Shown here: positions 47,862 through 60,081 of the stretch, one piece after another
Numbering within the stretch: the first letter of the stretch is position 1
Layout of the letters: every line of letters begins with the position of its first letter
Assembly (NCBI GenBank): GCA_029959195.1
Contig: CP114122.1
Location: forward strand, 1,984,001 to 2,048,000
Direction of reading: 5' to 3'
Source: Dictyophora rubrovolvata
Taxonomy: Eukaryota; Basidiomycota; Agaricomycetes; Phallales; Phallaceae
DNA: 64,000 nucleotides
Translations under genes and position numbers: made by a program
The notes under the pieces: model-generated
Told to the model about the DNA's origin: nothing
What the model saw: only the letters and a program-made list of their open reading frames with translations
The model's database searches: none

Positions 47862-50398
47862 ATGGATAAAGTGCGTTCTATATTATCATTTGGCGCGTTA
47901 TTTTTCACGTTAACCGACCTATGTTTTTCATTCCAGGATGAAATCATTGAAGTTGAAATGGCCATCACGCCAGCACCCGAAACAAACTCCAATATCGACG
48001 CAATAACTTCGCTCTTCAACCCGTTTCCATTTACAAAAGACGTGATTGAAACCATTCAAGCACGTCGAGAGGCAATGTCTAACGAACTCATCTTCGACCT
48101 TCTACTTGAACAAGCCTGCGTTGCAGCACCACAAACACTCTTTCCCCCGGCTACACCAGACATTCTCCAAGCCCTCATATCAGCAATTGCACTATGTCCT
48201 TGGGACTTACTCAAAAAATCAGCTTTATACTTCTACTTGTTGTCGTTCATGGATCAAACAGTCGCCCAGCGAAATACAACTCTTCCACCTCATTTTGCAG
48301 CTCTCGCACAAGCATGTTTTTTATTGGATCAAGGAGATTTACCGTGCCTTCAAAGAGCTGTTGCTTTGCTAGGTGACGCACGAATTGTACAAGACCTCGC
48401 ACCCAAGGTTCTTCAGACACTCGAACTGGCGAGTGAGCCGTCTCTTGTTAGAGCCTACGTTCGGACGGCGCAGCCTGTTTTACAAGCCTTTGAGGATGCT
48501 GCTATTTACGTTCGAGCGTTGCTTGATAAGAGTTTAGCAGACGCATGGGTGTTCCAGAGAGGGTTTCCCGAAGGTAGTCCCGTTAGGAATAAACTCGTAA
48601 AAGTTATACTGGACGCGTGTTTAATGCGTATGTCGTCGGTTGTTCTTGTCGGTGGTTGTTGGGTTCCGTCTGATTTTCTTTGATTTTTTTTTTAGCAACC
48701 CCTCATCCGAAACATTTGCAACATCTTCTCTCCCTTCCACTATCGACCTTCGAATCCTCTCTACTCCAAGCCTATGCCTTATCACCTCCTCAACAACTCT
48801 CGCCATTGTCGTATACTTTGCTCCAAGATTTGATTACAGCAAGACTGCTAAGCTCGGGCAAATACAGCGATGCCATAAGAATTTCAAAATCTTTTGTTGC
48901 TTCTGATAACCAATTCGTACGGAAGTACGCTGGTACGTCAGAGGCAAAGGTGTTGGCTCGGGCAGCTGCAATTCGGAAGGCCACGATGCAGGATGTTCTT
49001 AATGTATTACCCGCCATTCAGCGGCGAGAACTTGAATTGGAGCTGGATGAGTCAGCCTCTATGACAATAGACAAAGCTCAAACATCCAGTCGTGAAGCGG
49101 ATGAACGAGAAAAGCTTTCTAACTCTATGACAATGTCTTGGGAGGACTTGGGCATATCCACCACCGTCGCGTCAGGAAGAGCTGGTCGATTGGAGGGTTC
49201 TCCGGCTCCCGGCATGAGTGCTTCTGGCATTTTCAACGAACGTAACGCAACAAGAACACCGTTAAACAAGATGACGGCGTCGATATTCCTCGACTCGCCC
49301 ATGTCGATTACATCATCTCCTCTAAGAACGCCTACTCGATCGATTGTTCCTCCACCACTACAGTCTTCTTCAACCCCACTAGGAAACAGCACCGCCGTCA
49401 CTGCATCTGGATCCATTCCCAGATCCACCTCGATTGTGCCTCAAACCCTAACCCACAAACAGTCGGGTTCCTCTTTCGCTGATAGCTTAAGCAAAATTAC
49501 GCGTTTCGATAAACCCACCGGTGCTGTGAGCAGCTTGAGAAGTTCAGGACGGTTCGGTATAGAACCTTCGCCAACGCCGCCTCCACCCCTGTTTTTAAAT
49601 TCATCTCTTCGACCTTCGACACGTGTCGGGCAATCCGGAAAACGCAACACATCATCGACTTTTTCATTTGATACATCTAAAAATGGACGTCCATCGACTA
49701 GTAGCAGTAATCTGTTTGCGTCGATGACATCCATTCCTACAGTCGTTCCTGATGAGCTGTCATTAGTCGAGTCGGATGATCCAGACGCATTCGTAATTCG
49801 ACGACGCAAAAGTTATTCATTCAAGTCACCCCCGCCGCCTCAGTTCCAGCCCAGTTCATCACCTCCACCAACTGAAGAACCGCCAAGCTCTCCCTCTGCC
49901 CGTGCAAATGGAGGAGGAGGAGGAAACCCTCGTCGTCAGTTCCCAGGTTCTTTTGGAACAGACCAATTGGACGAACCTGAAAAAAATCAAAGTGGAAAAC
50001 CTCCCCGTAGTAGTAATAGTCGAAAGCCGGTTTCTGAGAAACCTGTTTCAATATTCAAGCCGCCTTCAACGTCGTCACAGTCTGAGCGTCCTATGACACG
50101 TTCTCGAATAAAAATACCCGGCTCGCTTTTCGATGAGGATTCACAGGATGAAGACGATGATATCGCGGCTCTTCCACCGACTCCCGCCCCGAAAAGAAAA
50201 ACGAGGGGGAGAAGTAGTGCGGGTGCTGGAAGTGTTGAATCGGGAGATGACGGCGAAGTCATGAAATTGAGACGGTCGTCACGACTTTCTTCTGTAGAGC
50301 CTGTTTCGCCACAGAAAAAGAGGACATCTAGGAAGACTCAAAAAGATGGTACCAGTAGTAGTACACGAACTAGAAAACGGAAGGTTGCGGATGCTTAA
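47862..50398 (+). CDS. ELYS-like nuclear pore assembly protein
   Basis: The start exon is tiny: ATG GAT AAA at 47862-47870, then a 66-nt intron (47871-47936), exon 47937-48627 and exon 48696-50398. Residues about 40-240 are all-helical and fit the ELYS domain (PF13934-like): DILQALISAIALCPWDLLKK, then FAALAQACFLLDQGDLPCLQ with LLGDARIVQDLAPKVLQTLE, and LVRAYVRTAQPVL. ELYS/Mel-28 helps recruit nucleoporins to chromatin. The C-terminal half is long, disordered and Ser/Pro-rich, with basic clusters near the end (PKRKTRGRSS, KKRTSRKTQKDG, RTRKRKV), plausible DNA or karyopherin binding. Because the first intron is a multiple of three, the unspliced frame stays open upstream; I prefer 47862 because the donor and acceptor are strong. 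About 820 residues. Confidence 0.75.
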
Positions 50399-50612
50399 CA
50401 AAAATTTTTATGATAATGTATACATGCGGCTGTTGTATTCTTATTTTCCTATACAAGATACAATTGTAGAGCACGGATGGGTTCACAGCAAAGTTTTTTT
50501 TATGCAGAGCTCAGATAAATATAAGGAATACTTAATGCAGTCGATAATATAATAATAAATATTCTTTTAGCTAGTTCCGTTCACCTGTTATCGGACACTA
50601 TTAGAAACCCAG

Positions 50613-53600
50613 TCAAGGAGCGAGCTTTTCAAAGTGACTTGCCTTTTCCCTCAAGCGTGTCAGATATTGCTGATAATTCGGTACTTGCTCGATGCGATCC
50701 ATGATAAGTGTGCTTAAAGCCCAATGCCTCAACGCTGGTTCACCGTCTTCTTTTACAATGTAAAGGTGCTGCCAATAAGGGCTACGACGCATTTCACGGA
50801 TCTTTCCTATGATGGCATTGACACGCGTTGAAAAGGAATTGTCCAGGAGGGGAAGTGTGGCCTAATTAAAGACAGTGAGGTCTCTGTTTGAAAGACCCGA
50901 TATCTCTGGAACTTACCTTTCCACTGTGAAGTTGAGCAGAAGACGGAATATTGAACACGTCTTGCATGAGCTTTGGTACAGCTTCTCGACCAACCCAGAG
51001 AAAGATGTTTTGGCCATCTTCGATAATGTATAGCCCATATGGGGTCAATCTTTCTGAGGTCGGTGGAAGCGGTGAAGGGAGGATAACGCCATATTCCCCA
51101 ATCGTTCCGGCCTAAAGGTATTATTATTGAGTTTAACGTTGCCACGAAATGTGAAAAAAAAAAAAACATACTTCATCAGGCATATCGTGCAAGGAATAAA
51201 AGTTCGGATGGATATATGGTATAAGTTGTTGAGGAGGAAGAGTTGTCAACAAAGCCTGACCGTAAGCTCGCAAATCCGAAGGAATTTGTGAGCTCTGACG
51301 AATAGCGACATTTTTTAATAATCCGAGGCACAATAAAGGGAACATCTTCATATTATCGCAAATGGCAAGCTGGGAATTGGCGCCTGCACCAGACGAAGTC
51401 ATACTGTCCTTGTACGCGATGAGGATCTTTGTAAGTTGATTTGTGATAGAATCTCGAGCATCTTCCAGTTTATGTGAAAGAGTTTTTTCGACTGTTTTGC
51501 TGGCCAGATATGAGGTCAGAGCGATTTCATCTACAGAGCCGTACATCTCTGACAGGACGGATGTTGTAGGAAGCGCCAGGTTGATAACTCGAATACGACG
51601 TTCGCCAAAACACGTGGTTATAACCAAAGCTGTTTGAAAGAGAACGAATGGTGAGTGGATGGTTTCTTCTATCTGCACTTCGATAACGTAAGACTGATCT
51701 ACTGGGAGGGTCGGCAATGTTAACAAATCGCTCGAACTGATGAAGAAATTTCCGTGGAACATTGATAGACGAATACCTGAATAGTATGGTGAAATTTTAT
51801 TTTTAAAAAAATGAGAAAGCCACGTCGGCTAAGAGCTCACCCCTAGTAGCGCGAATCCGCATTATAGTCTCAAAAGCAATCGGGCTAGCCAGTATAGTGC
51901 TGAACTCGTGAGCAAACTTGCGCGCGTCTTCACTTCGAGCAGCATTGAAGGCAGGATAGAAGTAAGTTTGACCAGAGGTATATCGAGGTAAAGAGCCTAC
52001 ATTCCCAAATTAGCTATGCGGAAAACAGACATCAGAAATGTTGACAAACTCAGTGTCGCAATGTCGGTATAAGCCGAACTGAATAAGAACATGTCGACTG
52101 ATACGTGGGCACGGGCGCAAGAAATGGCAAACATCTTGTAAAAACCCGACGCGGGTTGTAATAAGGAGGATTCCTAAAAGAGAAAAGTAAGGTCAGTATG
52201 TATATGTGAAAGTGTTTATGGATTCTTTTTGCAACCTTTGGTGTTCCAAAACTTTTGGGGTCTTCACGTCTTTTCAGGGCGCCAGCACCCAAGGTAGGAA
52301 GTGTTGAAGACAGAAGGAGAATTTTACCGCCTATAGGTTGCTACAATGCCGTTGCTGTAGCTCAAAGACATATACTCAATAAAGAGAACAAAAAAACTCA
52401 CGATCAGCTTAAAACCCGCCTCTAATGCTGGACCAACTGCACCACCCAATCGAGGAGACTCGGAAAAGAGTCCATTAAATTTTTTGAGAAGGTTTTCAAT
52501 GGCATCTCGGGCTTCGGTGAGATTGACCAAGAGGTTATTTGGAGAAGGTAAGAACACATCATCGAGATCGGAAACAACCGTCATCGGGGGATCAAGACAA
52601 CCCGGAGTTAAAGAAAAGAAATACAAGGAGTCATCAAACGCTATGATTGAGATCTTCGTAAGGTTGTTTTCATTTGGAAGTCGATCAAGAGATTCCAAGA
52701 TTGTTACTGCAGCAATAGCAGTCATTCCAGATTGGACGGCATCATGACTGACGTCGATCAGGAAGACATAAACCGGAGATTGAGGTTGTCTAGCCATGTA
52801 TTCTACGGGTGCACTGAACTCGACAACTGCGTGATTTAGCTCTGCACGAGACCACCTGTCTGCACGAACATTTCGCTCTGAGTCCCAATCAAAAAGCTGT
52901 GGGGTTTCGTTCTCTATACCACACATACAACACTTCCATCTATATGCCAAAAAAGTGAAATTAGAGTCCGTACCCAAGGGGCGAAAGATTATATTTACCG
53001 ACTTCCGTCTCCCAAGAATTGAACATAGGGATTGATGTACGATCGACATCGTTTACAGCGGGCAATAACATGGTCGGATATTACTGGAACTGGGCTATCT
53101 TCTTCTTTGACAGTACGGTATGGTGTAATTACGAGTCCGAGGGGGATATGAGATTTATTTAGAAGGGAAGAAGTAGTCGGGATGGCGTTCAGAGTGGAGC
53201 GTTTATACGAAGGATCTGCATTTGCATCGGGTGATTGGATGACAGTCGACTAATTGACTAAATCAGTTCAGATAGAATGAAATGGAGATAATATCAATTT
53301 TACGTTTGGAGGGAGACGAATTTCTGGAGGAGACCGAAACAAATCTATAGGATCTGGCAATTGTGCGAGAAGGTTGATGTTTTGGAAGGAAAACTGCTGT
53401 TAAATTCTGAGCAAGTCTGATCATACTTTCAAAGCATAACAATGATATGTCACCTTTTGACCAAAATTCATCTGCGAAAATCCCGAAGCCAATTGATCGA
53501 CCATTTGGGGGTTGGCTTGAACATTTTGCTGAGGATAAACAGCCGCAGGGTTGGGAGACTGAACAGGCTGCTGGTAATAGGGAGCTGGCTGAGATTGATT

Positions 53601-53765
53601 AGGGTCAAATGCTGGTGCTTGCTGTGAAGCTGGATCTATGAATTGTGATTGTGACTGTGGCTGGAAATTTGGCTGGCGGCTGTCGTAAACGTCAAGAGGA
53701 GCGGCATCGTACGCGTGAACTTGGTCTGTTGCATATTGTCGCCGTTTGGGTTGATGTGGTTCCAT
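50613..53765 (-). CDS. SEC24: SEC24 COPII coat protein, paralogue 1
   Basis: Cargo-selecting subunit of the COPII coat at ER exit sites. The start at 53765 reads [15 protein letters not shown] (an in-frame Met four codons upstream is less likely). A Pro/Gln-rich N-terminus follows, then [35 protein letters not shown]; the zinc finger in [14 protein letters not shown] with KCCMCG; the trunk domain ([38 protein letters not shown]); the beta-barrel ([20 protein letters not shown]); and the gelsolin-like end ([20 protein letters not shown]) with [20 protein letters not shown], ending FEKLAP. There are about ten short introns. It lies in tandem, same strand, with the second SEC24 gene about 300 bp upstream. 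Lengths and all domains are complete. Confidence 0.95.
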
Positions 53766-54060
53766 CGCGTACAACAAAAAAAGACTGTAGGGGGTTTTCT
53801 CTTGGAAAACACTAGATGATTTTAAGCTTGGGCCGAGCTCCCACGACTTCGTGGTTCCACGTTAACCTTACTAAATCTGTGCCTAAGATAAGATAGACGC
53901 TCAGCGTGGCGGTAGTGGTGCTTTCGCTGGAATTACGCGACCAATATATAATATGTACGTATATAATGTGTGTTGATATTCAACCTATTTCCATTACTGA
54001 ATCTAATAGCTTGTACCGTTAACCTTTAACACAAAACAGCGTCAACTCAACAGAATGTTT
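53766..54060. other. Spacer between the two SEC24 genes
   Basis: About 295 bp. It includes the promoter of paralogue 1 and the 3' end of paralogue 2. A possible extra terminal exon of paralogue 2 (after the GTAAGA donor at about 54079) would fall here. Confidence 0.4.
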
Positions 54061-57000
54061 TCAATATGTTGCAAGTCTTACCTTATCTTTAATCTGCCCA
54101 AGGAACTGTTGATAGCTTGGAAGCTGCTCTGTTCGATCCATGATTAATGCACTCAATGCCCATAATCTTAAGGCTGGATCTGTATCCTCTTTTACAATAT
54201 ACAAGTGTGGCCAGTAAGGACCACGACGCATTTCTCGGATCTTGGCTATAATTGCATTGACGCGCTGTGAGAACGGATTGTCCAATAATGGCAGCGTCGT
54301 CTAATTAACCCGCTTTTAGCATGCCACACCTTTAGAAAGTGATTCGCGAAAGTAACATACTTTGCCACCACGAAGCTGGTCATAGGAAGGTAGATTGAAT
54401 ACATCCTGGATGAGCTGCGGCACAGCGTCTCGACCGATCCAGAGGAACATAGTCTGGCCATCTTCAATAAGGAATAGACCGTACCGCTCCAATCTTTCCG
54501 ACGTAAGAGGTAATGGTGCAGGAAGAATAACGCCATGATCGCCTACTGTGCCAGCCTATTTTACACGGATCAGCACCTAAGTTCGGAAAAAGCGAAGAAT
54601 GTTCACCACATTACCTCCGGAGGCATATTGTGGAGAGAATAAAATGACGGATGAATATATGGAATGAGTGCTTGTGAAGGTAAAGTAGTAAGTAATGCAC
54701 CAGCGTAGGCACGGAGATCAGATGGTATTTGGATGCTTTGTCGAATAGCAACCTGTGCGGTGGCATTTCAAATTAAACCGAGAATAGCCATGTATATAGG
54801 TGACGACTTACATTTTTCAACAGCCCTAAACATAACAGTGGGAATGTCTTCATATTTTCACTGATTGCCAGTTGCGCACTAGCACCACTTCCAGCAGCAG
54901 TCATGGTACTTTTATATGTCGCAAGAATTTCTATCAACTTATTGTTGATGGCATCTCGAGCATCTTCCAGCTTATGCGAGATGGACCGCTCGACAGCTTT
55001 ATTGGCGAAGAGCGTGGTCAATGCAATTTCATCCACCGACGAATAGATCTCCGACAGATTCGAAGTCGTTGGAAGTGCGAGGTTAACAACCCTTATTCGG
55101 CGTTCACCAAACGAAGTTGTATGTAAAACAGCAGTCTGGAACACAACGAACGGAGCCGTGATTGTCTCTTCAATTTGAATTTCAATGGCATAGGATTGGT
55201 CAATTGGCACTGAGGGCATGGCGAGTAGATCTGTCGATCGAACAAAGAAATTGCCGTGGAATTCTGCCATACGCAAACCTAGTCATCATTTTACAATCAC
55301 ATCAGCGAGATCGTCAGACAAAAGAATTACTGTTATACCTTTGGAAGCCCGGACACGCATAACAGCTTCGAGACAAATTGAGTTGGACATTACTGTCCCA
55401 AACTCATGAGCGAATTTAAGAGCATCCTCGGATCTAGTTGCATTGAATGCAGGATAGAAGTACGTTTGGCCGGATGTATAATGAGGAAGACAGCCTGTAC
55501 CGAAAAGTTAGATTGCGTGTAAATAATTGGAACGAGGATACACACTTAGTGAAGCGACATCTGTATATGACGCACTGAATAGGAACATATCGACTGAAAC
55601 TTGAGCCCGGGAGCATTCAATAGCAAACGTCTTGTAGAAAGAAGATGCGGGTTGCAAAAGAGAAGATTCTTTGGCGGTACCGAGAAGTTTAGGATCCTCC
55701 CGGTTTTTTAAACTACCTTCACCCAATGAAGGAAGGCTTGCTGAAATAACCAGTAGTTTACCTCCAACTGATTGCTATGATAAAGTGTTGACTAGATCTA
55801 TTTTTGAAATAAAAAGAGATCCAACTCACGATTAACTTGTAGCCGCCCTGCATCGCTGGGCCCAAGGCACTTCCAATCGTATGGGAGTCTTGAAACATGT
55901 CTGAAAGCCTTCCTAATAATGCTTCAATACCTTCACGACATTCAGTAAGATTCAAGAGTAAGTCAGTAGGCTTGGGCAAAAACACATCGTCAAGATCGGA
56001 AACGACGAGCATTGACGATTCCGTGGACCCAGGAGTTATGGAAAAAAAGTATAGGGAGACGTCAAAGCCTATGATAGCTATTTTGGTGCGCTTCTCTTCG
56101 TTTGGAATGCGATCTAAAGATTCCAAAATAGTGCGTGTAGCAGTTGCTACCATGCCGGATTGAATAGCTGCATGGCTGACGTCGATAAGAAAGACGTAGA
56201 CGGGTGGCTGAGGTGGTCTAACCATATATTCGGCAGGTGCGATAAATTCAACCACCGAGTGATTCAGCTCGACACGCGACCATCTATCTCCCGGGGCATT
56301 ACGCGTCTGATCCCAGTCGAACAGCTGGGGTACTTCGTTGGCCATAGAACACATACAACATTTCCAGCTGGGAAGTTCAATGTCAATCTCACGTGCACAG
56401 AACAAAAGCAGTAGCCAGAACCCACCGATTTCCGCCGTCAATGAACTGTACATAGGGGTTAATGTATGTCCTGCAACGCCTACAGCGCGCAATAACGGTG
56501 TCTGTTACAACAGGTACCGGCTCGTCACCTTCTTTGAGAGACCGATAGGGTGTTAAAACGAGGGCGAGTGGAATTTTTGATTTGTTCAGTAAAGTAGAGG
56601 TGGTAGGGACTACATTAAGCGTAGATCGTTGATAAGACGGATCCGCATTGATGTTTGGTGAATTTGAAAAAGAGGCCTGCAATGTCAATCAGTGAAATCA
56701 TGTTTCCAGAGTACATGGAGACTCTATATTACGTTGGCCGGTAGTCGTATCTCGGGTGGGCTTCTGAATAAATCTCGGGGATCCGGTTGAAAGGTTAATA
56801 AGTTAACAGTTTGATAAGAAAACTACACGGATGGAGTCAGTAGAGGTGTCATTGAGAGAAAAAGACGCATAATGAAATCCTACAGGCTTTTGACCAAGGT
56901 TCATCTGATTGAATTGATCTGTAACCTGGTGAATGCCTGATTGAGCTGCTGGAGGGACGACCTGTGGGTACTGGCCATTAGAATATCCAGGATCAGCACC

Positions 57001-57480
57001 ACCATAGTAAGGTGCAGGTTGAGGTTGGGCGGGATAACCTGGTTGTTCAGGCGCGTTAAGCCCTGGTGTAAATAGTTGTCCGCCAGGCTGAGGCGCGACA
57101 TAAGAAGCCGGATCGGGATAAGACGCAACCGACTCAGGTGCTCCGTAGTATGCTTGTGTTTGACCAGCAGCGTATTGCCGACGTTTAGTGTGTCCTGGAG
57201 GAGGCTGAGGCTGGGCGTATTGCACTGCGGATTCCGCAGTCTCGGTGGGATAGTCTACTGGATGCTCCCACTGAGTTCGACCCGTAGCCGTTTCTAAAAT
57301 CATTGTTGGTGAGAAGAAGAACAGTTCGAGCACTGAAAATCATCCGTAATACCTATGAAAACATGCCGCTGTTGAACTGAATCCCTGACAAGAAAAGTTG
57401 CCCATAAAGTCATTATATATCAGAATCAAGACTCACCATTGTGCCACCCAACCCGGAGGAAGATTTGGAGGTGTGTTCAT
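54061..57480 (-). CDS. SEC24: SEC24 paralogue 2 with an N-terminal WW domain
   Basis: COPII cargo adaptor with an added N-terminal module. The start at 57480 ([15 protein letters not shown]) splices through two short introns to give [19 protein letters not shown], then [14 protein letters not shown], a canonical WW domain (two Trp about 22 apart plus the closing Pro). It continues without a gap into the SEC24 N-terminus ([17 protein letters not shown]), Pro/Gln-rich repeats, QMNLGQK, the zinc finger [14 protein letters not shown] with KCCMCS, the trunk ([30 protein letters not shown]), the beta-barrel ([19 protein letters not shown]) and the gelsolin-like end with [19 protein letters not shown]. 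The paralogue-1 start Met is absent here, so translation needs the WW exons. The reading ends at 54061; a donor just after KDK could add a short last exon. WW domains bind Pro-rich ligands. Confidence 0.88.
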
Positions 57481-57708
57481 AGTACTACGATATGTGTCGG
57501 CGTGTCGAGCAGCAAAGCGAGGGTTACTTTTTCGTTTGTTTACACTTATGGTCTGACGATCGACTGACGTGTCACACGAAGTATGTCACAATTCACAACA
57601 TGCAATTTCAATTACGCCGGAGCAGCTGGAATATTTAGCAACGTTTTCTAAACAGATTCATAGATTTTTTTTGTACGGTTTAAGGGGTACCAAATGACAA
57701 ACACATTA

Positions 57709-59284
57709 TCATTTCGACATATGCTCAAGGGTTAGGCGCGCAAAGTCTGGGTTAATATCCAACAAGTCCAGAACAACACTTCTAATTCGTAGAACTTCCT
57801 GCAGAAGAGTATTAGATGTAGCACCGCGATTATCACTTCTTGGAATAAATTTGGCATGAGGGAATAGATAGGTCAAAACGAATACCGTTTCCGTCGCGTT
57901 CCCGTCGCTGACAAAGTCGGCCAAGTAAAAGTGCTTCAGAGAATGCAAAGGACTAAGCTCGCAATTTTTAATCTGCCGACGCAAGCCATTTAAATTGTCC
58001 TGTTTTATGGTAAAGGAAAGGCGGAGAGACTGTATGGGACAGCGATATAAAGATGCGATTCCACCGATACTGACAAGTCCAGCTTGATTTTCGTATACGG
58101 AAAAATGGGTAAGATCGTTCCACCTGGTACTGACAAGTCTAAGTGTATCATCCTGAATGTCAAATTTGATGCCAGGTCCTAGGTACAACTCTTTCATATT
58201 GGGCAATGCAAGCAACGGTTCTAGAAAGGCTGTGAAGTCGAAAGAACCCTCCACTTTTAAGACTTCTAATGTGGTCTTCCGGGAAATTAGATGAACGACC
58301 TGGTAAAACCCGTGATTCTGGTCAATCTGACCAGATATTTTGGTAAAAGAAATCTTCATACGACAGGACGGGACACAGTGTGAATAATCCAGGTAAGCCA
58401 AGGAGGTAAGTGATCGAAGATTCAGAACACTCAAAGATTCAAGGTTCTTGAACGTTGTAGTTCGGTCAGGCTCTGAAGCCCGTACATCAGATGGACCGGC
58501 ACCTAGGTCATACAGCTCCAGGGAACGAAGTTTTGGCAAAGTACCCAGGTGATGAAGGATGCCTTCAGTCAAAATTAGACTGACATCTTCCAGCTGTCGA
58601 TTAGGGAGGTGACACAACAAGTCCATAACTGCAGCGTGGTATTTCTTCAACAGATCACCCGAAATTGCCGGGAATGGTAGGGACAGTTTGGCAAGTACCG
58701 GGAAATGGTTAGGCTCCGAAAGAATATGGAGTGGTACTAAAAATGAGGATTCACTAATCGAAGCCTGGCCTTCGCTACTTCCAATGTTAAGCTCTTTTAA
58801 AGTTGGAGAAAAGAATAAATTGGCGATTAGGGGCAGTTCTCCGTTATCAGCAGTATAGTTCCAAACGAGGCACTGAAGTTTCGGAAAAATGCATGGCGTT
58901 TCTGCTCCTCGATCATAGAGTTTAAGTGAAGAAAGCACTTGCGTCATACCCATGATATGAGAACGTCGGAGAGTTTTTACTCGACGCGCATATGGGTTAA
59001 CCTTGTGCCAATGCCCGGGATAAAGGGGAACCACGATATTCTAGGGGATATATCAGAAAAGCTTCTGGAGCCTTAATGAAACATACCGTATGATCCTGGT
59101 CCCGTCCGACTCTTTGTGTAGGCAATAAAGACAAGAAGGCTCCAAAAGGGATGTCATTCCACAATACATCCAATGCAGCTGCACCGATAAATTTGTTTAA
59201 GCAACCTGCTCGAGCTAGGTCGGCGTTTGATTCTACTAGAGTGAATATTTTCCACAAAATCTCAGGAGCAGTTATTTGTTGCAT
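57709..59284 (-). CDS. F-box-like / leucine-rich repeat protein
   Basis: Two exons: 59284 to about 59090 and 59037-57709, joined DQDHT/NIVVPLYPG. The N-terminus MQQITAPEILWKIFTLVESN continues ADLARAGCLNKFIGAAALDV and LWNDIPF, a degenerate agaricomycete F-box-like helix pair (usually L..IPPEIL..I). The rest is irregular leucine-rich repeats (FPKLQCLVWNYTADNGELPL, LGTLPKLRSLELYDLGAG, LPNMKELYLGPGIKFD, LHSLKHFYLADFV). Typically these are substrate receptors of SCF ubiquitin ligases; the substrate is unknown. About 500 residues. Such genes are numerous in mushrooms, and no functional partner is visible nearby. Confidence 0.82.
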
Positions 59285-59823
59285 TTGAGCGAGATTGTTT
59301 GAAAAAAAGATGGATGTCTAAGGCTGAGAGCAAGCACTATTCAATCTGCGTCTACTAAGGTGGAGGTGTAAAGAAGTAAATCTCCGCCATGGAATGTACA
59401 ACTGACAGAAGAATGTTGTTTCGTATAAAACATGGGTGCCGTAATAAGTAAGTAGTGTATCAGGAACTGAATCTTTGTATGTGAATTTAGTGCGTTGTGG
59501 TTGATATGGGTGACTAGTTGCAGTGGTGTCTACAGTGGTACATCACCCGGGCCTGGTGCCAGCTTCAAGTTCGCCGTTCAACGACGGTAACAGAGGCAGG
59601 ACCCCAAAAATGCTCCACCGAACTTTGACTTACTTACGCTGTTTTGTTTTTCTTTTGGAGTAATACAAAAAATTGGACATTCAAGATTTGACACTCGCAA
59701 CATGTCTGGAAAATTGGCGTCCCCAGTAGCGATTGTCTGAGAGGAATAGAAGAATACCACCAGATTTAGCCTGGGAAGTAAAACGAAAAAAACTGTTACT
59801 CTAATCCGACGCGGCAAAACAAA
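59285..59823. other. Intergenic region upstream of the F-box-like gene
   Basis: About 540 bp with no recognised gene. It presumably holds the F-box-like gene promoter and the 3' trailer of the tRNA gene (poly-T on the minus strand appears as aaaa runs near 59795-59820). Confidence 0.4.
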
Positions 59824-59897
59824 CTGCCCCAGAGAGGGTCGAACTCTCGACCTTCCGATTAACAGTCGGACGCTATAACCAACTAAGCCATGGGGCA
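59824..59897 (-). tRNA. tRNA-Asn (anticodon GTT), no intron
   Basis: Read on the minus strand: acceptor stem TGCCCCA pairs perfectly with TGGGGCA. The D-loop region is GGCTTAGTTGGTTATAGC (A-box TGGCTTAGTTGG), the anticodon loop is CTGTTAA with GTT, and the B-box is GGTTCGAnnC-like (GAGTTCGACCCTC). 74 bases, no CCA encoded, as in eukaryotes. Confidence 0.96.
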
Positions 59898-60081
59898 CAC
59901 GTACATTTGGCCAATGGTAGCCTATATAAAGGAACTATACAATCTCCCAAGATCACGTCACGAAATCACCTTGCATGTCACATGTTACTTTCTAGCAAGA
60001 ACTACACCCTCCGAGTTCACGGTTTAAAGCCTCGAAGCTTCACTCCCATCTTTCGACGGACGGTCCTTTTTTGAAACTAAC

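Noticed and set aside
47513-48055. 180-residue minus-strand frame downstream of the bHLH gene
   Set aside because: It overlaps the ELYS-like gene start on the other strand, has low-complexity Lys/Asn-rich ends and shows no family resemblance; it is a shadow frame.
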